Assembly (NCBI GenBank): GCA_003550305.1
Contig: QKYT01000137.1
Coordinates: 6,611-66,538 of the forward strand
Source of the DNA: Glomus cerebriforme
Lineage: Eukaryota > Glomeromycota > Glomeromycetes > Glomerales > Glomeraceae
Reading direction: 5' to 3'
DNA: 59,928 nucleotides
Positions 51,770-59,928 of this stretch are shown one piece after another; position 1 is the stretch's first letter; each line of letters starts with the position of its first letter. A program made the translations under genes and the position numbers. The notes beneath the pieces were generated by a model. That model searched no databases. It had not been told where the DNA came from and saw only the letters and a list, made by a program, of their open reading frames with translations.

Positions 51770-54510
51770 AAGTAATTGAAGCATTTCATCATATATATTA
51801 TTTGAAATCTTTTCATAGACCAATAAACGTTCCAGTATTTGCTCTTCGTGCATCCAGTTTTAATGAAAGTAATACAGATGATGAGATAGTTAATATAAAT
51901 GAAGTTACATTAAAGATCAGTGATTTATTTAGTGATTAGAAATCAGTCCAAATAATTATTGATTCGTATGCAAAGCAAAATAGTTTTGTGGCTAATAAAG
52001 GTCATAAAGACATTAATCCTATTGATAAATCTATCATCTGATGCCATGGCTATATTTGCTGAAAATCTGGAACTCATCAATCAAAGAAGGTTGAAGATAT
52101 TAGTTTATACCAAAACTGTACATCATACAAAACCAATTGTCCATGGCAAGCTAATTTTTATCTTGATAAAAGTACAAATCTTATACATCTTACCAAATTT
52201 ATATAGTAGCATAACCATCAATGTGATTCTGATACTATCAAATTTGTACCAAAAAACCTAAGACTCCCATAACAAATTATAAATAAAATTGAACATTATA
52301 CTACAAATAAAAATCTCGGTATTGAACAGCAATATAAACTACTTGTTCAAGAATTTCCTCAGCATAAAATCACAAAAAAGAATTTATATAATGCAATTCA
52401 AAGATTCTGAAGTGTTAGAATTCATGATGAAACTGACGCTGTCATAATGCTTTTACATTTATTAAAGTAATGAAAAGATAATCTAGATTATATTATCATA
52501 TCACAATTAGAAAGATCAGCTAATGAGCTCACAGGGTTATTTTGAATGACGAGCTAATAATATAATGATCTATGGTCCAAATTTCACGATGTCATTGTAT
52601 ATGACACTACCTCAAAAACAAATCGATATAAGATAGCTCTCAGTTTATTTGTTGCTATAAATAATAATTATAAGACAAGAATTGTAGCACAAGCATTGAC
52701 TAATAAATATGAAAATTAGGCTGATTTTAATTGGATTCTTCAATGTATACTGCAAACAACAAATAATCTTTTACCCAAGATTTTGTTTACTGATAATAAT
52801 CTGGCTATAATAGCAGTTATTCAGATAGTTTATTCACAAATGCGTTACTTATTATGTGTTTACCATCTTCTTGAAAATGTCAAAAAGAAAGCAAAGTCTA
52901 AGCTTCAAGATGAAGCTGTATTAAATTTTGTGACTGATTTTTACTGATTTTTACATAATAAAAAATAGCTATAGTGAAGAATAATTTGATACAAAATATC
53001 AAGAAATGTTGACCAAATATGAGCCATGTCATATGTACCTTGAAAAATGATTTTATCTTAATCAGAAATTTTAGGCTCGATATTGTATATCAAAAATATT
53101 TACTGCAGGCATAAAAAGTACACAGCGTATAGAGTCAATCAATAGTATTATTAAAAAACTTGTTAATCGAGATACATTATTGAAAGAGCTAATAATGACC
53201 ATTAAATGCGAATTAGATAAAGAATCTCAATATATCTGAATTAATAATTATTATGGATCAAACCCATCAGTTGGGCTTTCATTAATTTATAAAATGATTT
53301 TTAAAGAACTTGATTCTGTATTACAAGCAAATCTGTTGCCTATTTTGTACTAATCATTGCTTTACCAAGTTAATTTGATTTCACTTAATCAAGTTGAAGA
53401 TGATAAAGGCAATTTTAATGATATATTGGAACATTCATATGATATACAGTCATCTTCCTATATAATCATACCTCTCAGAACTGAAAAAAAAGATGTGATT
53501 ATAAAAAACCTATATGATATAACTATAGAGGAGGTTTTTTTAATAATATTATTAGTAACTTGGGCCAAGCATAAATGTGCTTATAAGAGAGGTGTGATTA
53601 AACAGGAGGTGTCTATAGAGAGGATGACTATACCTTAAATTTATTTATGAAACCGCCTTGATGATATATCTTATAGTGATATTACTAAGCTTTGGGAAGT
53701 ATCATATATTGCATTAAAAACTCCTATGTTATTATAATCAAAGATGTAATGATATTTTGCACCTGCATGTTTATCATTAATTAAGGAATGATATGTAGTC
53801 ATTAGTTCAGGGTACTTATTCAATTAAATAATGCAATATTTCACATTTCACATATTCATACATGTTGGTTTAATTCAAATTCAGATCTATCTACTAATTC
53901 AATAGGTTTTATTACAATTGTAAATGGCGAAAGAGGTCATATAATAAAACCATTAAGTTTTATTAATCAATTTAGAATGGATAATATATATACTCCAACA
54001 ATTAGAGAAAACATTAGCAAAAAAATTCAGTTTAGTATTGTGATGTCTATAGCTAAAACAAGCATTCAAATCACCATTACAGAAAATGCTATAACAGAAT
54101 TAATCAGAATTTTGATCCAGTTTATCATGAAGTATCATAGGAGTACTGGTTTAAGTATTGAAAATACTGAAAGTACAATTTCTTTTTCAGGTACCAAATA
54201 TCATATGATAAATATAGTTTAAGCATCAAAAATACTAAGTTTTATTTCTTTTTCAGGTACCAAACTATTACAGAAGTTACAAGAGTCTTTTATTCAAAAA
54301 TCAAGATAATCGGTACATTCTTCCTGAAGTGTCAAACTCTGAATATCATAAACTGAAAGAATGACCCCCAAAGAAATATAAATCATCAGTAGAAACTAAT
54401 CGTATTATATCAAGCAAATCTGATAATGTAATAGTACAGAAAACATGCAGCTATTATTCCAGAAAAGGCCATAATATTCGATTGGAATTTTTAAATATAT
54501 ATTATTAGTG
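51770..54510 (+). pseudogene. MULE / FAR1-like transposase, copy B (heavily decayed)
   Basis: Plus strand. Domain order is the same as copy A: N-terminal leader (VPVFALRASSFNESNTDDE); FAR1-like zinc region ending KTNCPWQANFYL; LVQEFPQHKITKKNLYNAIQ; DDE core DVIVYDTTSKTNRYKIALSL, LPKILFTDNNLAIIAVIQ and CVYHLLENVKKKAK; then GIKSTQRIESINSIIKK. The C-terminal part reads DNIYTPTIRENISKKIQF, and a degraded zinc knuckle (TCSYYSRKGHNIR) lies near 54445-54485. Many stops occur. Most fit C-to-T or G-to-A changes at Gln, Arg or Trp codons: for instance the stretch near 52543-52580 reads LF-stop-MTS-stop-stop-YNDLW. A knuckle cysteine is now Tyr. Confidence 0.75.
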
Positions 54511-55398
54511 ATGATATTTAATAATTTTCTATTAATTTTATTTAAAATAAAAAAAAGATATAATAAGTTTCTTAACTTATGATTTTGAAGAAATGTAGTG
54601 ATGAATTTAACCTTGCATTAAATTATAATTTACATAATAGTTTATTGAAAAGATAATTCCAAAACAAATCTGCCTTATTGAAGTATCTTAAATTTCATAG
54701 CTATCAAATGTCAGGTCCTGTTTTATGAAATTTTATTCTAAAGGTGAAAAAAGTAGTCTAGCATACTACTTAAAAGGTATAAATTTGATAGTAAAGTGGA
54801 TAACTGGATATGTCTTTTCACTGCATAATCAAATATTACAAAAAGGTATTAAAGGGAGCAGATACCACAACTATCAGGCAGATGATTTAAATTGCTGAAT
54901 ACTGAAACATTAATGCTCTTAGTTGCCAGCAGTTAATAATTAAGTACAATGCAATTAAAGGATACAAAAGGTTCACTATTTTGCAAGAGGAATGTATGTT
55001 TCTGATTGAACATTGTGCTATAGAATATTAATAGCAGAAAATATTTTTGATTTTGAATTAGATCTATGGTTATAATCTGATTATCAATTAGATGGTGATT
55101 TCAGCTATTTGGACTTTAATAGATGATTTTTTCCATTTTATTATTTCTAATTACTTTAATTATTTATTTAACTTTTTTTTTTCTTTTTTTTAGGTTCTTT
55201 GATCCTGGATATATGAAGATAATATTATTCCTCATCTTACTAGCAGTGTTATAGCGGTAATTTATTTATTAAATTTTTTTTAGGGATTGATGGCTACAAC
55301 TATTTGTTCTCATTTTTTTTTTCTTTGATTAAATAGAGTATTTTGCAAATTTTAGCTAATATAATTAGTAAAGAAGGACCTTAAGCATTATTTAAAGG
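54511..55398. other. Decayed AT-rich DNA
   Basis: No gene supported. T-runs and short A/T palindromes only. Confidence 0.4.
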
Positions 55399-55818
55399 TT
55401 GGAACAACGGATAGGTGATTTTTTTTTTCGTTTTCATTTTCAATTTATTTATTCTCTTTTAGTGATTATTATTTATTTTATCGGTAAATCGGTCAGTGAT
55501 AGTTATAACGCAAATTTCAACCGATGGTACAGACGTACAGTACGGTTATTTAAATACATTTCTAAAAAAGGAATTGATTGGCAAAAATATACAAAAATTA
55601 AATGGTCCTGGTTAGTAGTATACTTATCTGATGTTTTACGCCGATTATTTCTCGATCTTTTATTAGCTTACCTCCAGTCTGGTTCAATTAATCCGATCGA
55701 GCTGGTTTATAATTTTAGCTATATCATTGTGAATAGTCTCAATGTACTCCTTCTTAATTCTTCCTTTCCATCTCGGCCAGAAGAGACTCAAACCATATCA
55801 CACTTCTTTAGTCGGTAA
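55399..55818 (+). CDS. Orphan open frame, 139 residues
   Basis: Begins MEQRIGDFFFRFHFQFIYSL with a hydrophobic stretch at about residues 15-30. It continues with an unusually Trp/Arg-rich part (RWYRRTVRLFKYISKK, WQKYTKIKWSWLVVYLSD) and ends SRPEETQTISHFFSR. Its base composition is less AT-rich than its surroundings, and no stop interrupts it. I recognise no domain, and the ATG has no supporting context. It could be a real membrane-associated small protein, an exon, or part of an unrecognised element. Confidence 0.3.
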   Translation: MEQRIGDFFFRFHFQFIYSLLVIIIYFIGKSVSDSYNANFNRWYRRTVRLFKYISKKGIDWQKYTKIKWSWLVVYLSDVLRRLFLDLLLAYLQSGSINPIELVYNFSYIIVNSLNVLLLNSSFPSRPEETQTISHFFSR

Positions 55819-56935
55819 TAGATATCATCAATTCTTTTTTTAACGTGCAGATTTGCTCTGAAAGCATTCCAAATCGTTTAGCACAATTTACCTTTATCGA
55901 TCGGGCAATTATACCATCTAAGGCTGTCGAATGATTGTGGTCGCCTGTCATTTTAAGCAGTGTGTAGTGTAACCGCCTCTCATACAGTATATTCTGATCG
56001 CTCATTACTCGTTGCTTAGACTACTCTCACATATGCTCAAGGTTAGCATCAGAAAAATTTAGCGAAATGAAAAAATAAAAATTTTAGTGAACAACCTAAA
56101 TCATATGAAGTAATTTTATGCTATGCGAATATTAAATTCGAAAAAATCAAAAAATTTCAGCGAGGACTGTCCCAAACATTTCTCAATATATGGTTATTTC
56201 ATCGATTTAAAATTTACAGGTAGACAAGATAAGCGAAAAGAACAAATTTAGAGTCTAAGACCTGGTATCGTAGTCACATTCTAGTAAAGTGCTCGTAAGA
56301 ACCAATCGGCTTTGATCATGCACACTAACAATGCAAGGTAATTTAGGGACGAAACCTTAATTCGTGGTCGGTAAATTGGAAGATCCTTGTTTTTGCAACG
56401 ATCACTGCGGAGCCGGTGGAAGTCCTTGACTATGTCGAGGAGCAAACTACTATTATTGACGGATGTGTGTGAATTTTTTTACGCAGTTACATGATTTATT
56501 TTCTTTTGGCGAGCCAGAGAAAAAAATTTACATTTCTGTAATCTCCTTTCTTTGATTATAAAGATTTCGCTGATCTTAGATTAGGAAAAATTCTCTAATT
56601 TTCGTTGATTATTGTACTCTGCCCACGATGGGGTTTGTTATACAGTAAATCTGCGCATCAGAATATAAAAGTCATCACCAATCATGCAATCTGTACTTGG
56701 ACACGGGATGGTGATCTGTTCATCCTAACTGCGAAATAACATCCGCTCCTGTTTGATCATCTACCCAACCACCAATTATTATGGTAGCCGAAATTAGATT
56801 TGCAAATTACGGTATTTGTTTTTTTTTGAAGCAAAATTTATAGATTATCAGAAGATTTTTTTTTTTGTTAGACGAATTACATCAAATAATTTCGAATTAG
56901 AAGATTTGGAAGTTCAAGTATCCAGCGCACATCAC
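55819..56935. other. Intergenic region upstream of the CLE-like gene
   Basis: Clearly less AT-rich than the rest of the flank, especially around 56280-56460 and 56620-56780. A 65-codon minus-strand frame (56005-55808) has no recognisable domain. I see no gene, but the change in composition suggests older or functional DNA that may include the promoter of the gene at 57040. Confidence 0.35.
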
Positions 56936-56939
56936 TGTG

Positions 56940-56947
56940 TATATATA
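56940..56947 (+). promoter_or_regulatory. TATA-like element of the CLE-like gene
   Basis: tatatata about 93 bp before the ATG at 57040, followed by an unusual GC-bearing step (gaggggcc) and a T-rich then A-rich leader. The distance is reasonable for a fungal TATA box with a short 5' UTR. This is a guess from spacing, not proof. Confidence 0.45.
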
Positions 56948-57039
56948 GAGGGGCCATCTTATTAAATTCCCATCATTTTTTTTTTTACTTAAGCAAATCT
57001 AAAAAATCTCACAAAATAAAATACTAAGGCTCATTCATC

Positions 57040-57228
57040 ATGAAACCAACATTAGTTCTTGCAATCTTTTTGGCACTTATTGTTATTGCTCAAACATCTC
57101 CTGTAAACTTTAATAAAAGACAGGAATCTACTTCTGAAAAGGGTTCACAAATACCACCAGAAGCAAATTCCATAACAATCGATAGAATTGTACCATCAGG
57201 GCCAAATCCCCTCCATAATAAAAGATAG
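57040..57228 (+). CDS. CLE-like secreted signalling peptide precursor
   Basis: An intronless precursor of 62 residues, stop TAG. Residues 1-19 (MKPTLVLAIFLALIVIAQT) form a signal peptide. A Lys-Arg pair at 26-27 (NFNKR) is a Kex2-type cleavage site. A Ser/Glu/Pro-rich spacer leads to RIVPSGPNPLHN (residues 49-60), which fits the 12-residue CLE consensus of plants: R at 1, P at 4, SGP at 5-7, P at 9, LH at 10-11, N at 12. A last Lys-Arg then precedes the stop and could be trimmed. In plants CLE peptides bind LRR receptor kinases and control meristems, vasculature and root symbiosis. CLE genes have been reported in arbuscular mycorrhizal fungi (RiCLE1), and nematodes secrete mimics. This is likely a host-directed symbiosis effector; whether it is RiCLE1 itself needs a sequence comparison. 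Confidence 0.9.
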   Translation: MKPTLVLAIFLALIVIAQTSPVNFNKRQESTSEKGSQIPPEANSITIDRIVPSGPNPLHNKR

Positions 57229-58497
57229 GATGTTGCTCCAGCAGAAAGTACTTCAAGTCTTGGTTTAGAAATCCTATATTCTACTACAATATTTTTTTCT
57301 TTCTTTACTGATCATGCTGAACTTTTCCTGGAGGGTAATGGATTGGGTCATTTGATATAAGGGTTTTACAAGAATGTGCACGCATTTTTATTTATCAAGC
57401 ATATATACTTTTTTTTCTCTATTTACTTATTCTTTATCCTTACTATTACCTTTTTTTATCATATTTGAATTTTATTTACTGTAGCCAATAGATAGTTTAC
57501 AATAATTTGTACCGTCAAAAATCGTAGATATATGGCAAATTGTGTAACTTAAATATTATGATAAGTTAACTCTACTTAATAAAGGTCAGTTTAGGTTAGA
57601 AATTATGCTATAAAATAAAAAACATATACGCGCACAGTAAATTTTATGATAATTAACTCTATGAAAACTTACTCAAGCATGATGAAATTAATATTTTAAA
57701 CTTTGCTTATTCAATAAAAGTCAGTTTTGTTTGATCAAAGTGCTTAAATTATACTACAAAATGTCTGCATAAAAATAAGTATATAACTTTATGGAGAGGA
57801 GGATACTATATTTCCATACATTATAAAAAAATTTCAGTTACATACGTAAGTGTCACAGATGTTTCTCTGTCCAAGCCAATCAAATCGTATCATGATTATA
57901 TGTAATGGATTTTTTGTTATCATAATACGGCCATCTAATTTTTTGCTCGACTCAATAACAGGTTCTGTTTATATACTAAATAATTTTATATCTATGAACT
58001 ATTTTACTTAGGTTTTAAGAATGCCTTTGCTTAATTATACTTTTCAAACAATTTTACTTAATTCATATCAGCGGGTTTGTTTCATTACCTATAATTATTG
58101 AATTTTGTTATGTGGAATAAAAATAAATGTTGCGAAGTTAATGCTTAGTATGATGTGCATATAATCCTAAAAAAAAATCAGTTTTAATTTGTCGCAATTT
58201 TATTTCCGGCCAGAATTAACATAATTCTGGCTGAACTTAATTCTGGCCAAAACTTTATAGTATTATTTGGATTTTAGTCTTATACTTTAAAATAATATGA
58301 ATATATATTCCATGAATATATGTTGCGTTATATTGCGGTCTTTGATAATATTAATTGGCTAAGTGTAAATAAAAAATTGAGTCATATAAACAAAACATGA
58401 TGATATAATATATATACAATTTAAGAAACATGTGTAAGTTTGTATCACATATTATTTTCTTTATTTCAAAAATTTTTTCTAACACTAATTTCAAAAT
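57229..58497. other. 3' flank of the CLE-like gene and AT-rich spacer
   Basis: The frame stays open for 43 more codons after the TAG, to a TAA at 57358. No gene is supported beyond that. An AATAAAGG motif at about 57579 could be a polyadenylation signal, but it is far away. Confidence 0.4.
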
Positions 58498-58503
58498 AAC
58501 AAA

Positions 58504-58960
58504 ATGGAAGAAGATAACACTTATCCAACAAGTTGTTTTATTAAACTTTATGATAAAAAAAGAACTTATTATTATAAAATCATAAAAGAGGGAACATATT
58601 CTTTTACCAATTAACTTCATTATACTCAAAATCCAAAACATCTAATTCCTCACAATTATATTGTTGAAACTCAATATAGAAAAGCAAAACATACTGTAAA
58701 ATGTTCAATTAATTATGTGAAAGAAAAGCCTTTATTTAAAGTTCACTTTGGAACAAATTTTATGAAAAAAGTACATTCTTTAGAATCTTCAACAGAAGCT
58801 GCCTGCAAATACTATCAGATATATCTGATGAATTTTTTTTATTATCAAATTTAAATGTGAATACTAAAATAAATAATTAGGAGTTTAAAGAAACTATTAA
58901 AGGAAAAATATCTGGCCCTTTACTTTTTAATCTCAAGTTACTTAGTATTGAACAAGTGTG
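58504..58960 (+). pseudogene. Decayed coding remnant, unknown family
   Basis: On the plus strand a frame beginning MEEDNTYPTSCFIKLYDKK continues, with one TAA, through KHTVKCSINYVKEKPLFKVH, FGTNFMKKVHSLESSTEAA and later KISGPLLFNLKLLSIEQV. The alternation of Tyr/Lys strands and the SSTEAA helix look like a real protein family. I cannot name it. The minus-strand frame 58351-58641 overlaps it and is judged a shadow. Confidence 0.4.
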
Positions 58961-59810
58961 TAAGTCAGTATCATTAAAATTTAACCTTTTAGTAAACTTA
59001 GTAATATTACAAGATACTAAAAGATGCTATACTTATCACAATATATTTTAAATACTGTTGAAAAAGAAAAAGAAAATATGTTCCATCCAACTGATCAAAT
59101 AAAACTTAAGTAAGTAAAATTTGAATCTTATAATGATTTATATGATATTAATTTTGGGCAATTAGTTATAATACAGTAGCAGTTATAAGTATCTGATCCC
59201 TAATATTTTTGAAATTACATAATAACACCCATCAAAATTTTTTGAAGTTCAAGTACAATACATATACAAAATTATAAGTCCGTACAATATAAAAATCAGG
59301 ATTTAAATGATAGATAAATTTTATGTATCAAAAAAATTACATCTATTTTTATATAAATAATATCATTTCTTTATTATTTTGTACTTTTAACTCTTTAGAT
59401 ATATATTTTTTTTTAAAAAAAAAATTAATTTTTAGGATCATCACACATTTTCTATAGAATTTTAAACAGATTATATAGATAGTTAGGAAAATTTTATTAT
59501 ATCATATTCTTCTTATTATTTGTTGAATAGTATTTAGAATTATTAATTTTTTGCAGAATTTACTCTAAGTTATCCTTACTAAAAAATTTACAGTTATAAG
59601 CCAAGAGGTCTCTTTTATAGATACTACACATAAAATTAATATTAGAATTCTACTAAAAGAAAATTGGCTTATCAAACCTTAAAATCTAAAAAATCACTAT
59701 TACATGGATTTTTGACAAATATTTAATTTTTGTTTATTATTTAAATCTTTATTTAAATGGAATTTTTGGAACTAATAAATAGTCATAATCTTATTATAAT
59801 GAATATTTAA
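58961..59810. other. AT-rich DNA at the window edge
   Basis: No gene seen. Low-complexity A/T sequence. Confidence 0.45.
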
Positions 59811-59814
59811 TAGT

Positions 59815-59906
59815 TATTCAGCACAAAGTGCTGAGTAACTGTTGTATTTGCAATAAGCAATATGATTGGTGAAATTTGCTGAGCACAGCTCAGCAAATTT
59901 TACTGA
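59815..59906. repeat. Two adjacent 13-bp-arm hairpins
   Basis: First: agttattcagcac and gtgctgagtaact around the loop aaa (one mismatch). Second: aaatttgctgagc and gctcagcaaattt around the loop aca (59872-59900, perfect), extending outward with a few mismatches to about 53 bp. Such paired foldbacks often mark transposon ends; the window stops just after. Confidence 0.5.
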
Positions 59907-59928
59907 TCATATTCTTATGTAAATACAT

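Noticed and set aside
23564..54510. Nuclear reassignment of UGA to Trp
   Set aside because: Intact genes use TGG for Trp, and no suppressor tRNA is visible. Transposon decay by transitions explains most stops without a code change.
58351..58641. 96-codon minus-strand hydrophobic frame
   Set aside because: It overlaps a more coherent, though decayed, plus-strand coding remnant and has typical A/T-driven composition.

Overview
The window looks like nuclear DNA of an arbuscular mycorrhizal fungus (Glomeromycotina, probably Rhizophagus or a close relative). This rests on extreme AT richness, eukaryotic genes split by many 60-100 bp GT-AG introns, fungal housekeeping genes in a sea of decayed hAT, MULE and LINE elements, an F-box/LRR-like gene, and a small secreted precursor ending in a plant-like CLE peptide. 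The species call is inference; no database search was possible.

Layout. 1-7.3 kb holds decayed coding remnants and small inverted-repeat elements. 7.3-21.4 kb is a compact housekeeping island: omega-amidase (NIT2 type), an ELO fatty-acid elongase, a hotdog thioesterase, a TLDc/MEAK7-like protein, ribosomal protein eS28, the mitochondrial Rho GTPase Miro/Gem1 (15 exons rebuilt here), a succinate/fumarate carrier of SFC1 type, and tRNA-Leu(CAG). Several are mitochondrial or lipid-related. 22-30 kb is a transposon nest: a 540-bp near-perfect inverted repeat, then a decayed hAT element holding a MITE in its intron, a Tc1/mariner-like foldback that is itself split by a MULE-type MITE, and a tRNA-like SINE. 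31-40 kb has a cytochrome P450 pseudogene, a small cysteine-rich secreted protein, a five-exon TBC Rab-GAP and a single-exon F-box protein. 42.4-47.7 kb is a 5'-truncated LINE with a 15-bp target-site duplication. 48-54.5 kb carries two head-to-head MULE/FAR1-like transposase relics. 57.0-57.2 kb carries the CLE-like secreted precursor. The right edge is decayed and AT-rich.

How it fits together. The island genes serve basal metabolism and organelle function: amide clearance, acyl-chain elongation and release, mitochondrial motility and carboxylate exchange. The two secreted proteins lie in or beside repeat-rich DNA, a common setting for fungal effectors. The CLE-like gene is the most interesting item: a secretion signal, a Kex2-type site, a full 12-residue CLE motif and a terminal Lys-Arg in a 62-residue precursor, consistent with a peptide mimic aimed at host CLE receptors. 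CLE genes have been reported in arbuscular mycorrhizal fungi (RiCLE1), so this may be that gene or a relative. A second theme is the decay of the transposons: nearly all nonsense codons I could place are explained by C-to-T or G-to-A transitions, with an apparent excess of TGA where Trp is expected.
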